This document shows, one piece after another, positions 16,012 to 24,487 of a stretch of DNA of 30,701 bases; within the stretch, counting starts at the first letter, position 1, and each line of letters begins with the position of its first letter. Both the position numbers and the translations under genes were made by a program. The notes beneath the pieces are model-generated. The model was not told where the DNA came from. It did no database searches and saw nothing but the letters and a program-made list of their open reading frames with translations. Source of the DNA: Bacillota bacterium (GTDB taxonomy: Bacteria > Bacillota > UBA4882 > UBA8346); assembly GCA_023436305.1 (NCBI GenBank), contig JAEZJQ010000003.1, positions 1 to 30,701 on the forward strand, in the 5' to 3' direction.

Positions 16012-16155
16012 ACTCGATTCCCCTTTATATAATACTGGTTGTTAATTCTGTTTTATTATTCGATTTCCCGGGGCTGATCCCTTTATTTTTCTAAATATAA
16101 AAGTCGCCGTGAAAATTTTAATATTTCTCCCGCTATTGATAGAACAACATCGGCA

Positions 16156-16187
16156 CAAAAGAAAAAGGGTGTTTTTTGGCACCCTTC
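16156..16187 (-). terminator. Intrinsic terminator of the RRM gene
   Basis: On the minus strand AGGGTG and CACCCT arms flank a loop of about 8 bases and are followed by TTTTCTTTT. It begins a few bases after the RRM stop codon at 16191. Confidence 0.8.
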
Positions 16188-16190
16188 CGG

Positions 16191-16448
16191 TTACATCTTT
16201 TCTTGCCTTGGTTTTGCTTCGTTGACGATTAACTCCCGGCCTCCCATATCTTTACCATTCATTGTACTGATAATTGTGGACACATCCTCATCATCCACCT
16301 CAATAAATCCAAACCCTTTGGAACGTCCGCTACTCCGGTCCGTGATAATACGGCTGGATCTTACTTGCGCATGTTGGGCAAATAAAGCCGCTAAATCCTC
16401 TTTCGTTGCCGACCAAGGTAAATTGCCAACATAGAGGGTTTTTGTCAC
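16191..16448 (-). CDS. Single-RRM RNA-binding protein
   Basis: 85 residues made of one RNA recognition motif: RNP2 TLYVGNLPW at the N-terminus and RNP1 KGFGFIEV in the middle, with the two helices between. Small bacterial RRM proteins are often cold-induced or act as RNA chaperones. The start is GTG with GAGGTGA upstream. The gene has its own terminator and a 376-base upstream gap, so it is probably transcribed alone, perhaps with a long leader. Confidence 0.93.
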   Translation of the reverse strand: MTKTLYVGNLPWSATKEDLAALFAQHAQVRSSRIITDRSSGRSKGFGFIEVDDEDVSTIISTMNGKDMGGRELIVNEAKPRQEKM

Positions 16449-16824
16449 CCAATCTTCACCTCACTTCATACTCCCAAAAGTGCCTTGAGGATTTTTTTTA
16501 ATTCATTCCAGTTCTCCTGAAGGTTATTTTGTACTGCAACTTATTAATAACGCTCTTCAATTAATTATATTGTGCATCAAAAAAAATGGTCTATACTTCA
16601 CATCCTCGAAGGACAAAAATACCCATATTCGGAATCTACGGCTAACCAAGGTGTTTATTATCGGTTATCCACAATATGGAAAACAGAGTCCGGCCCTGGT
16701 ACAATCGACTGTCGAAAATAAAAAATAAAAGCTACGCTTTCCATTGATAAGCATAGCTTTACCCTTGCAAGTACATTTAATTTTCGATAAGGTCCGGAAA
16801 TATTGCCGAATTCAATTTAATGAT
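16449..16824. other. Gap upstream of the RRM gene
   Basis: There is no convincing gene here. It holds the nadD terminator (16717-16762), a perfect Spo0A-box word TGTCGAA at 16710-16716, and A/T-rich sequence that may be the RRM leader. A 22-codon open stretch on the minus strand ending at 16466 (reads NLQENWNELKKILKALLGV) lacks a start codon and may be a remnant or chance. Confidence 0.5.
16717..16762 (-). terminator. Intrinsic terminator of nadD
   Basis: On the minus strand AAAGCTA-GCTT style arms (12 bases with one mismatch) flank a 9-base loop, followed by TTATTTTTTATTTT. It ends the yhbY-proB-proA-nadD transcript. Confidence 0.85.
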
Positions 16825-17433
16825 TTAAAAATTATGGTATAACCGTTTTTGCCGGATATATTCAATAACCGGGTCAGGAGCCAGATAACGAATGGAGCGC
16901 TCATACATCAACTCCACCCGTAACCAGGTAGATGAAATATCCAGCAGAGGAGCTTCCAGAATTTTAATCTTATCCCGGTATGGTTTCAAGAATACCGGCC
17001 AATCGGACTCTGTTTTCAGAACCGGGTAACCGGGGCGGAACGCGGTAATAATCTGGGTTTGATTTAAAATGGCTTGATAATCCTTCCAGGTATGAAGCTC
17101 CAATAACGAATCGAATCCCAAAATCAAGGCGGCCTGTTCACCATGGCCCTGGTCAGTCAATTCCTTAATGGTATCAATGGTGTACGAAGGGCCTTTGCGT
17201 TCGATTTCCACCGTGGATACCTCAAACCAGGGATTCCCCCGAATGGCCAACTCCGCCATTTTCAGCCGGTTCTCCACCGCCGTGGTTACTTCCCCAATTT
17301 TATGCGGGGGAACTGCGGCCGGTACAAATACTACCTTCTGCAATTCACAAGCTTCCCTTGCTTTTTCGGCCAAAACCAAATGCCCAAAATGAATGGGATC
17401 AAACGTTCCTCCCAAAATCCCAAATGTCCCCAT
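16825..17433 (-). CDS. nadD: Nicotinate-nucleotide adenylyltransferase
   Basis: Makes deamido-NAD from nicotinate mononucleotide and ATP. 202 residues from ATG 17433, with GGGGAG 7 bases upstream; the frame is open to 17499 through repeat sequence with no site. Motifs are GGTFDPIHFGHL (nucleotide-binding HxGH type) and ISSTWLR (the ISSTxxR type) near the C-terminus. It follows proA in the conserved obgE-yhbY-proBA-nadD order. Confidence 0.96.
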   Translation of the reverse strand: MGTFGILGGTFDPIHFGHLVLAEKAREACELQKVVFVPAAVPPHKIGEVTTAVENRLKMAELAIRGNPWFEVSTVEIERKGPSYTIDTIKELTDQGHGEQAALILGFDSLLELHTWKDYQAILNQTQIITAFRPGYPVLKTESDWPVFLKPYRDKIKILEAPLLDISSTWLRVELMYERSIRYLAPDPVIEYIRQKRLYHNF

Positions 17434-17457
17434 GATTTTACTCCCCGTTCTAATAAA

Positions 17458-17541
17458 ATGTGAAGTTGAATGGTGAAGCATGAAGTAAAAAAATTTCACA
17501 CTTCAAACTTCACCGCGCCCGAGCGCGACTTCACACTTTAA
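17458..17541. repeat. Heptad repeat array with inverted halves and GC core
   Basis: Twelve 7-base units in one phase: ATGTGAA GTTGAAT GGTGAAG CATGAAG, then the complementary ATTTCAC ACTTCAA ACTTCAC, a GC-rich pair CGCGCCC GAGCGCG, and again ACTTCAC ACTTTAA. It fills the gap between proA and nadD and can form a long imperfect hairpin. Confidence 0.75.
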
Positions 17542-18795
17542 TTACTCCCTTATCTGCCCTTCTCCATAAACAATATACTTGATCGAAGTCAACGCTTCCA
17601 GGCCCATGGGGCCACGGGCGTGGAGTTTTTGGGTGCTGATGCCGATCTCGGCGCCGAAACCGAACTCGAAACCATCGGTAAAGCGGGTCGAAGCATTAAC
17701 ATATACTGCGGCGGCGTCAACTTCAGCCATAAAGCGGCGTGCTTTTTGGTAATTATTGGTCACAATACATTCCGAATGTTTGGTGCTGTATTTACCGATA
17801 TGGGCAAGCGCTTCATCCAAACCGTCAACCACTTTCACAGCCAAAATTAAATCCAAATACTCCGTACACCAATCATCTTCGGTAGCTGGTGTCGCGGCAA
17901 TGATTTTCAATGTCCGTTCACAGCCCCGGAGTTCCACTCCCGCCTTCTGATAATCCGCAGCTAAAACCGGCAATATTTGCAAAGCCACTTGCTGGTGCAC
18001 CAAAAGAGTCTCCATGGCGTTACAAACCCCAGGCCGCTGGACTTTGGCATTAAAGGCGATTTTTCGGGCCATTTCCAGATCGGCTTCGTCATCAATATAG
18101 GTATGGCAATTTCCAACTCCGGTTTCAATAACCGGTACGGTGGATTGTTCGACAACGGTGCGGATCAAGCCGGCGCCACCCCTGGGAATGAGAACATCCA
18201 GGTATTGGTTTAAGCGCATTAAAGCCATGGCGGCTTCCCGTTCCGTCCGTTCGATCAATTGCAGGGCGTCCTCCGGCAAATTAAGGTCAGCCAAAGCCCG
18301 CCGCATAATTTTAACCAGCACTTGATTGGAATGGAATGCTTCGGAACCCCCTTTCAAGATGACCGCATTTCCAGCCTTCAGGCATAATCCGGCCGCATCC
18401 ACAGTAACATTGGGGCGGGCTTCATAAATGATGCCAATGACACCCAAAGGTACCTTTTGGCAGCCGATTTCCAAACCATTAGGCCTTTTCCACATACCAT
18501 CAACCCGGCCTATCGGATCTTCAAGAGTGGTTAATACCCGTAAACCTTCCGCCATGACTTCTATCCGTTTGGGGTTAAGCGTCAGCCGGTCGATTAAAGT
18601 TTTGGACAACCCTTTTTGAACGGCATTTTCAAGATCCACGGCATTTTGGGCGCAAATTTCATCGGAACCAGCCACCAGATAATCCGCGATAGTAGCCAAA
18701 AGTTTATCTTTACGGGCCGAGGGCAGCACCGCCAGTACCGGTGCCGTGGCTTTAGCCCTTTTGCCCAAATCCTCTACATAAGCTTGAATTTCCAT
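17542..18795 (-). CDS. proA: Gamma-glutamyl phosphate reductase
   Basis: Second step of proline synthesis: reduces glutamyl-5-phosphate with NADPH. 417 residues from ATG 18795, preceded by GGAGGG at 7 bases; an earlier in-frame ATG (18810) and a GTG at 18819 have no such site. The aldehyde-dehydrogenase-like fold has its catalytic Cys in AKVQRPGVCNAMETLLVH. Other family segments are PLGVIGIIYEARPNVTVDAAGLC and FGFGAEIGISTQKLHARGPMGL. It follows proB by 33 bases. Confidence 0.97.
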   Translation of the reverse strand: MEIQAYVEDLGKRAKATAPVLAVLPSARKDKLLATIADYLVAGSDEICAQNAVDLENAVQKGLSKTLIDRLTLNPKRIEVMAEGLRVLTTLEDPIGRVDGMWKRPNGLEIGCQKVPLGVIGIIYEARPNVTVDAAGLCLKAGNAVILKGGSEAFHSNQVLVKIMRRALADLNLPEDALQLIERTEREAAMALMRLNQYLDVLIPRGGAGLIRTVVEQSTVPVIETGVGNCHTYIDDEADLEMARKIAFNAKVQRPGVCNAMETLLVHQQVALQILPVLAADYQKAGVELRGCERTLKIIAATPATEDDWCTEYLDLILAVKVVDGLDEALAHIGKYSTKHSECIVTNNYQKARRFMAEVDAAAVYVNASTRFTDGFEFGFGAEIGISTQKLHARGPMGLEALTSIKYIVYGEGQIRE

Positions 18796-18828
18796 ACTGG
18801 ATCCCTCCATCGTAACCATTCATTTTCA

Positions 18829-19974
18829 TTAATTTTGTTTATAGGTAATAACCAAATTATCCCGGTGAATCACTTCGTCGGTAATTTTATAACCCAAAGC
18901 AGACTCAATCTCGTTTGACTTTTTACCACGAATCTTCAGTAGCGGTTCATTCCCATAATTGGTGAATCCCCGCCCCAACTCCTCGCCCTTTTGATTGACA
19001 ATTTTCAGCAAATCCCCTTCTTCAAATTCACCCTGTACAGCCACGATACCTGATGGGAGTAAGCTTTTACCATTTTTCAACAAAGCCTGTTCGGCTCCTT
19101 CATCAATGACAATTTCACCGTTTAAAGGCGGACCATAGGCAATCCAGTGTTTCCGGCTGTTAACCAACGGTTGGTTGCTTAGAAATACAGTGCCTACCGG
19201 TTCTCCTATAAAAATTTTTTGGATTTCGGAAGGATTCGCCCCGTTCATAATGATCATGGAGGTACCAGCGGCGGTGGCCATTTGGGCGGCCTCGATTTTT
19301 GTTTTCATCCCTCCGGTTCCTAGCGTCGAACCGGACCCACCAGCCATCCGGATTATTTCCGGATGAATCTCGGAAACTATGGGGATTAAAGTAGCCGACG
19401 GATCTTGATGAGGGTCCGCAGTAAACAAGCCATCGATGTCCGATAACAAAATGAGCAGATCAGCCTCGATTAAACCGGCCACCAACGCCGACAGACAATC
19501 ATTTTGGCCAAATTTATATTTGAGTTCTTCGGTGGCTACCGTGTCATTTTCGTTAATAATCGGGATTACCCGGTATTTTAAAAGTGTTAAAATTGTATTC
19601 CTTGAATTCAAATAACGTCCGCGAACACTGACATCAGTACGTGTCAACAACACCTGGGCCACAATCTTCCCATATTCCGAAAAAAGTTTTTCATAGACCT
19701 GCATTAACAACGCTTGGCCAACTGCGGCCAAGGCCTGATGCTCCATAATCGAAGCCGGTTTTTTTCCAATTCCCAGCCGTCCCATTCCAGCCCCCACCGC
19801 CCCGGAAGTGACAAGCGCCACTTCCTTTCCCTGGTTGTGAAGATCAACCAATTGCCGGACTAATCGTTCCATAAGATTTAAATTTAACTGTCCCGTAGGG
19901 TGGGTTAGAGTGCTGGTACCCACTTTGATAACAATCCGTTTTGCGGACTGCAGCCGTTGTAAATATTCCAACAA
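18829..19974 (-). CDS. proB: Glutamate 5-kinase
   Basis: First step of proline synthesis: ATP-dependent phosphorylation of glutamate. The amino-acid-kinase domain (IVIKVGTSTLTHPTG, ALVTSGAVGAGMGRLG, IPIINENDTVATEEL, KFGQNDCLSALVA, GTGGMKTKIEAA) is followed by a C-terminal PUA domain (about residues 285-381). The reading frame is open to 20049, overlapping yhbY, but GGGAG points to a TTG at 19974 or 19971, giving about 381 residues, the normal size. ProA follows. Confidence 0.95.
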   Translation of the reverse strand: MLEYLQRLQSAKRIVIKVGTSTLTHPTGQLNLNLMERLVRQLVDLHNQGKEVALVTSGAVGAGMGRLGIGKKPASIMEHQALAAVGQALLMQVYEKLFSEYGKIVAQVLLTRTDVSVRGRYLNSRNTILTLLKYRVIPIINENDTVATEELKYKFGQNDCLSALVAGLIEADLLILLSDIDGLFTADPHQDPSATLIPIVSEIHPEIIRMAGGSGSTLGTGGMKTKIEAAQMATAAGTSMIIMNGANPSEIQKIFIGEPVGTVFLSNQPLVNSRKHWIAYGPPLNGEIVIDEGAEQALLKNGKSLLPSGIVAVQGEFEEGDLLKIVNQKGEELGRGFTNYGNEPLLKIRGKKSNEIESALGYKITDEVIHRDNLVITYKQN

Positions 19975-20038
19975 TGATCTCTCCCGACATAATGTGCCGG
20001 AGCACGCAATTAATATGATTCGTTGATCCAATATACTC

Positions 20039-20332
20039 TTAGATATCAATCTTTTTCACAGCGTTTTTCGGAGGAGTGCGATAAAATAAAATATTCCGGC
20101 CGATGATCTGGACAATCTCGGAAACGGTTTCACAGGTCAAGCTCTCCCCAATCTCTTTCACATCAAACTCCGTATGTGGTAAAACCCGGACTTTGACTAA
20201 TTCCCGGGCGGTAAGTGCCTGGTCCAGTTGCTCCACCACATTATCGGTAACCCCGCCCTTGCCGATGATGAGAATGGGTTCCATTTCATTGCCAAGGGAC
20301 CGTAAGTAACTGCGCTGTTTACTGGTTAGCAT
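20039..20332 (-). CDS. yhbY: YhbY-type CRM-domain RNA-binding protein
   Basis: 97 residues with the CRS1-YhbY layout: LTSKQRSYLRSLGNEMEPILIIGKGGVTDNVV (the GKGG loop) and KVRVLPHTEFDVKEIG. Such proteins bind pre-50S ribosomal particles. The start is ATG 20332, with AAAGGA about 7 bases upstream; the frame extends to 20356 without a site. That ribosome site is in the right arm of a perfect 14-bp palindrome. First gene of the proBA-nadD transcript. Confidence 0.93.
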   Translation of the reverse strand: MLTSKQRSYLRSLGNEMEPILIIGKGGVTDNVVEQLDQALTARELVKVRVLPHTEFDVKEIGESLTCETVSEIVQIIGRNILFYRTPPKNAVKKIDI

Positions 20333-20339
20333 GGATGTT

Positions 20340-20353
20340 CCTTTCCGGAAAGG
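20340..20353 (-). promoter_or_regulatory. Palindrome overlapping the yhbY ribosome site
   Basis: CCTTTCCGGAAAGG is a perfect 14-bp palindrome. Its AAAGG arm is the ribosome binding site of yhbY; as RNA, CCTTT could pair with it around a CCGG loop. Confidence 0.4.
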
Positions 20354-20452
20354 CAATCGATAAATAGCCTCAATTTGTCAATAAATGCTGGAAACATTAT
20401 AGCATATTTTTTAAATCCTTGGTGAGTAAATTTTACGTCCCGGATTTTATTC

Positions 20453-20481
20453 ATAAAAAAAGTGAAGCGTTTCGCTTCACT
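20453..20481 (-). terminator. Intrinsic terminator of the obgE transcript
   Basis: A perfect 9-bp stem AGTGAAGCG-TTT-CGCTTCACT followed on the minus strand by seven T. It starts at the stop codon of the 63-residue gene. Confidence 0.9.
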
Positions 20482-20671
20482 AGCTAATCTGGGGAATTTT
20501 GTCCTTGCGAAGTTGTCGACGGTGTTCCTCATAACCGGGATCGCCTTTACGCCAGCGTTCCCCGCGTTTTTCTTTGATTACCAAAGTTTCTTGGGCAATA
20601 AAATCGTTTTTTCCGGTACAATAGTAAACAGGGTCACCTTTTCGACAATTTCCACAATCCAAGCAAAGCAC
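20480..20671 (-). CDS. Small four-cysteine protein downstream of obgE
   Basis: 63 residues, family not recognised. Four Cys near the N-terminus (C3, C6, C9, C18; pattern CxxCxxCx8C) could bind zinc or an Fe-S cluster; the rest is charged and hydrophilic (KEKRGERWRKGDPGYEEH). The start is GTG with AGAGGAGG 11 bases upstream, a little far. It follows obgE by 82 bases and ends in a strong terminator, so it is the last gene of the obgE transcript. I believe it is real because of the ribosome site, the terminator and the codon pattern, but the function is unknown. Confidence 0.75.
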   Translation of the reverse strand: MLCLDCGNCRKGDPVYYCTGKNDFIAQETLVIKEKRGERWRKGDPGYEEHRRQLRKDKIPQIS

Positions 20672-20753
20672 TTCTGTTGAAACCTCCTCTTGTTTTTCTT
20701 TCGATTCATCCGTGGGTACTCATTTTGTTGCGCCCTTCGGGGCGAAATCTTGA

Positions 20754-22034
20754 TCAATCCTCACTATAATAAATGAATTCAAAATCACCAATCTTTACCA
20801 AATCGCCCTCTTTGATACCCGCCTCAACCAGAGCGGCGATCACTCCCCATCGCTTCAGAAGCTTTTGTAAACTCTGGATGGATTCGTCATTATCCAGGTC
20901 AAACCGGGCAATTCTCTTAATCAACGCATCATTGAACACCTGAAACGTGGAATCATCGTTACTCACCCGGATTTCCAGATTATCTCGCTCCGCCCCAAAC
21001 GGGGTTTCAGTTTCCCCCGTAAGGTTAATCACGCTTTCTTGTTTGGGAAGTTCAGCCAGTTTCTCAATAATAATATCCAGCAGATCATTAATACCGACGC
21101 CGGTTGCCGCGGAGATGGGAAATACAATTTTCTCGGGCAAATGATTGATAAAAGCTTCTAAAACAGGCTGGGATTCCGGTAAATCAATTTTATTGGCAGC
21201 GACCAGTTGTGTTTTATTCGCCAACGCCGGATTAAACAATCGTAATTCTTCATTAATCTGATAAAAGTCCTGCCAAGGGTCGCGTCCGGAAAAACCGGAT
21301 ACATCAACTAAATGAACCAACAAACGGGTTCTATCGATATGCCGTAAAAACTGATGGCCCAAACCGGTCCCCGAATGAGCTCCTTCAATTAATCCCGGAA
21401 TATCCACCGCTACAAAACTCTGCCCCTTATAATCGACCACTCCCAGATTGGGGATCAACGTGGTGAATGGGTAATCGGAAATTTTCGGCCGGGCGGCGGA
21501 AATTTTGGAGATTAAGGTTGACTTCCCGGCATTGGGATAACCAATCAAGCCTACATCGGCGATTAATTTCAACTCCAACTCCAGCCAAAGCTCCGAACCG
21601 GGTTCCCCTTTTTCGGAAAAACGTGGTGTTTGACGGGTGGAACTTGTAAACCGGGCATTTCCCCGGCCACCGCGCCCGCCTTCCAGAATAATAACTTCCG
21701 TTCCAACTTCGGTTAAATCAGCGATAATTCGCTGAGTAGCCGAATCTTTGATAATCGTTCCCGGGGGAACGGATATCCTGAGATCGGCGCCATCTCTTCC
21801 AAAACGATTGACTCCCGCGCCAGAAGAGCCGTTCTCAGCTTGAAAATGGTGTTTATAATGAAATTCACTTAAGGTGGATAAATTATCACATACTACAAAT
21901 ATTACGTGGCCTCCCCGGCCACCATCGCCTCCATCGGGTCCACCCCGCGGCGCATATTTCTCACGACGGAAACTGATTGCCCCGGAACCGCCATTTCCTG
22001 ATTTTACTAAAACTTTCGCATGATCGATAAACAA
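20754..22034 (-). CDS. obgE: GTPase Obg/CgtA
   Basis: Essential ribosome-associated GTPase linked to 50S assembly, the stringent response and, in B. subtilis, sporulation. 426 residues: glycine-rich Obg domain (1-158, with RGGPDGGDGGRGGHVIF), G domain (GYPNAGKSTLI, DIPGLIEGAHSGTGLG, NKIDLP, SAATG) and a C-terminal OCT domain (about 350-426, ending WGVIAALVEAGIKEGDLVKIGDFEF). The start is TTG with GAGG 7 bases upstream. The usual rplU-rpmA partners do not precede it here. A Spo0A-box word (TGTCGAA, 22061-22067) lies in its upstream region. Confidence 0.97.
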   Translation of the reverse strand: MFIDHAKVLVKSGNGGSGAISFRREKYAPRGGPDGGDGGRGGHVIFVVCDNLSTLSEFHYKHHFQAENGSSGAGVNRFGRDGADLRISVPPGTIIKDSATQRIIADLTEVGTEVIILEGGRGGRGNARFTSSTRQTPRFSEKGEPGSELWLELELKLIADVGLIGYPNAGKSTLISKISAARPKISDYPFTTLIPNLGVVDYKGQSFVAVDIPGLIEGAHSGTGLGHQFLRHIDRTRLLVHLVDVSGFSGRDPWQDFYQINEELRLFNPALANKTQLVAANKIDLPESQPVLEAFINHLPEKIVFPISAATGVGINDLLDIIIEKLAELPKQESVINLTGETETPFGAERDNLEIRVSNDDSTFQVFNDALIKRIARFDLDNDESIQSLQKLLKRWGVIAALVEAGIKEGDLVKIGDFEFIYYSED

Positions 22035-22060
22035 TCGGATACCTCAACTTATGTATAATA

Positions 22061-22067
22061 TTCGACA
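22061..22067 (-). promoter_or_regulatory. Perfect Spo0A-box word upstream of obgE
   Basis: Reads TGTCGAA on the minus strand, directly followed by TATTATAC, a -10-like sequence, 27 bases before the obgE start. Spo0A is encoded in this window. A single 7-mer is weak evidence. Confidence 0.4.
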
Positions 22068-22215
22068 GTCTTGATATATATCCTTTTTATTTTTTACAAG
22101 AAAGTTATCTTTTTTTAACATTTTTTTAACAAACTTTTTTTACCATTTAATCTTGGTACGTTTAGTAATTCAGCATTATTATCTAACAAAAGCTAATTTT
22201 TAACCCACGTCTTGG

Positions 22216-23382
22216 CTACTTAACTTCTTTATATAGGACAACCCGGTTTCGCCCATTTTTTTTGGCCTGATATAAAGCATCGTCTGCCCATGCGATTAAG
22301 TTTTCCATGTACAAAATCGTCTGTTCTTCATCCAATTGCTTTACATCGTTTTGCGGTAAACTACTAACCCCAAAACTGGCTGTAATTTGAAGATTGCCAT
22401 AGGAAACACAAAACTTTCGTTTTTCAATTTTTTCCCGCAACCGTTCCGCCAATTCCACCGCATTCTTCGTCTCGGTTTGGGGCAACAAAATGACGAATTC
22501 CTCACCACCAAAGCGACAGGCCACATCGTATTCCCGGATTGAACCCTTGATTAAATCACCGAATTCAGCTAATAATTGATCTCCAACCTGGTGGCCGTAT
22601 TGATCATTAACATTCTTAAAAAAATCGAGATCAATAAATATTAAAGCCAGTGGATACTTTAAGCGATAAGCTTTCTTGATCTCTTCCTTCACCCGTTGCA
22701 TAAGAAAGTTCCGGTTATAAAAACCAGTCAACTCATCCAGCGTGGCTTTTTGGTATAATTTCGAAATATTCACATATAATTTGGCATTTTCCAAAGCAGT
22801 CTCTTTGGCTAACTGATATAACCGGATATTATCCAACCGCACCGCTGCTCTTGGCGCAAAAAATGATAATAATCGCAACTGCCGTCTGCTAAATGCTCCA
22901 TTGTCCCGGATCAGGATAAGGGTTCCCAATGTTTTTTTCTGAACATTTAAGGGTAACACCATAATATTACGATACATCTCGGATAATTCTTGAAGATTGG
23001 CGGAAGCCACCAGACCGTTTTTGCGTTTTAAATCCAAAATGTACGCTTTGGGTTCCGTTTTGAGTTGTTCGAGAACACCTTTGGGACGCCGCAAAATCCG
23101 GGTAATATTATTGATTTGATCCGTGGGAACTCCTATAATTGATTTTAATTTAAACTCATCCTGAATCTCATCGAACCAATAAATAATCCCCGCGTTGGCC
23201 GTTGTCTCCTTGACTATCTTTCCCAAAATATTTTTGGTCAAATGAACAAAATTCAGTTCACCGTCGAAAACTTCTTCCAGCTCAAAAAGCCGCCGGTAAA
23301 AATTGTTATTGTAACGGTTATAGAAGATTATGAACCCCGCCATTAAAGCTACAATTGCGCAAAACAAATAAACATATTCCAT
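22216..23382 (-). CDS. GAF-GGDEF diguanylate cyclase
   Basis: Predicted to make cyclic di-GMP from two GTP. 388 residues from ATG 23382 (AAAGGTGG 8 bases upstream): one N-terminal membrane helix (about 4-22), a GAF-like sensor domain (about 40-190) and a GGDEF domain (about 220-388). The catalytic motif is GGEEF (CRFGGEEFVILLP), and the product-inhibition site RxxD (REYD) lies five residues before it, so the enzyme should be active and feedback-controlled. Other marks are DELTGFYNRNFL and IDLDFFKNVNDQYGHQVGD. Transcribed after fabH with a 118-base gap. Confidence 0.92.
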   Translation of the reverse strand: MEYVYLFCAIVALMAGFIIFYNRYNNNFYRRLFELEEVFDGELNFVHLTKNILGKIVKETTANAGIIYWFDEIQDEFKLKSIIGVPTDQINNITRILRRPKGVLEQLKTEPKAYILDLKRKNGLVASANLQELSEMYRNIMVLPLNVQKKTLGTLILIRDNGAFSRRQLRLLSFFAPRAAVRLDNIRLYQLAKETALENAKLYVNISKLYQKATLDELTGFYNRNFLMQRVKEEIKKAYRLKYPLALIFIDLDFFKNVNDQYGHQVGDQLLAEFGDLIKGSIREYDVACRFGGEEFVILLPQTETKNAVELAERLREKIEKRKFCVSYGNLQITASFGVSSLPQNDVKQLDEEQTILYMENLIAWADDALYQAKKNGRNRVVLYKEVK

Positions 23383-23500
23383 CGAATAAACCACCTTTCA
23401 CTGTATTATCGGCAACGTCGGAAAGATGGTTTAATATTAATAGTGTTTTACGAATAATTTTTATTCCAATATAAGTTATTGTTGGATTTTAAAAGATTAA

Positions 23501-24457
23501 TTACCATTCTATGAGAGTGGCGCCCCAGCTCAACCCGCCTCCAAAACCTACGAGTAAAATGTAATCTCCTTTTTGAAAACGGCTCCAAGAATCATGCAAG
23601 GCCACCGGAATTGAAGCCGAAGAGGTATTGCCGTAGCGTTCAATATTGCAAATAAATTCGGTTTTTCCCACGGCGAATTCTTTGGCGGCGTCAATAATCC
23701 GGATATTGGCTTGATGCGGAATGACATAACGGATTTGCTCCGGCTTCAGCCCCACTTTCCCGGGAACACTTTGATATAATTCCTTAATGATATTCACCGC
23801 AAATTTAAAAACAGATTTTCCGTTTTGTTTAAAATAGTATTCCTGTTTCCGGTCTTGAAGAATGTGCCGTACTCCGCCAATATGCACTTCGTTGGCCATG
23901 CCCGGAATCGAACCAAGTTCGGTGTGAAGCAACAGATGTTCAGGATGATCATTGGTTAACAACAACGCCGCGGCGGCGTCGCCAAACAAAACACAGGACG
24001 TACGATCAGAATAATCAGTCATTATCGAGAGCTGTTCACCGGAGGTTACCAAGCCTCTTTTAATATTCCGGGTCTTTAAAAAGCTTTCGGCCACCGCCAA
24101 CCCGTATATAAATCCGCTACATGCAGCATTTAAATCAAAACAAAAAGCATGTTCGATTTCTAAATTATGAGCCACTTCATACGCCTGCGCCGGAGAGATC
24201 CGGTCCGGAGTAAGGGTGGATGAAATGACAAAATCAAGTTGTTTCGGATCAACCTTACCCCGCTCACAAGCGATTTTGGCCGCCTCGGTAACGAAAGTAA
24301 CAATGGTTTCATCCGGGCCCAAAATCCGGCGTTCCTTGATCCCGGACCGGGTCGTGATCCATTCGTCAGTGGTTTCCACCATCTTTTCCAAATCACTGTT
24401 GGTGAGTATTTTAGAGGGTACTGCCATTCCTACGGATTGAAATCCAACTTCTGCCAT
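23501..24457 (-). CDS. fabH: 3-oxoacyl-ACP synthase III
   Basis: Starts fatty acid synthesis by condensing acyl-CoA with malonyl-ACP. 318 residues, with the Cys-His-Asn triad in LNAACSGFIYG, VIPHQANIRI and RYGNTSSASIPVAL, and the C-terminal GFGGGLSWGATLIEW. The start has AGGAGG. It follows fapR by 30 bases, which places it under FapR control. The usual plsX, fabD and fabG genes are not next to it. Confidence 0.97.
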   Translation of the reverse strand: MAEVGFQSVGMAVPSKILTNSDLEKMVETTDEWITTRSGIKERRILGPDETIVTFVTEAAKIACERGKVDPKQLDFVISSTLTPDRISPAQAYEVAHNLEIEHAFCFDLNAACSGFIYGLAVAESFLKTRNIKRGLVTSGEQLSIMTDYSDRTSCVLFGDAAAALLLTNDHPEHLLLHTELGSIPGMANEVHIGGVRHILQDRKQEYYFKQNGKSVFKFAVNIIKELYQSVPGKVGLKPEQIRYVIPHQANIRIIDAAKEFAVGKTEFICNIERYGNTSSASIPVALHDSWSRFQKGDYILLVGFGGGLSWGATLIEW

Positions 24458-24487
24458 TCGTTTTCCTCCTAATAATTATAAGATAAG

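Noticed and set aside
16466..16534. Short gene upstream of the RRM gene
   Set aside because: About 22 open codons with no start codon; mentioned only as a possible remnant.
7570..17541. CRISPR array
   Set aside because: The repeats are 7 bases, degenerate and without spacers; there are no cas genes.
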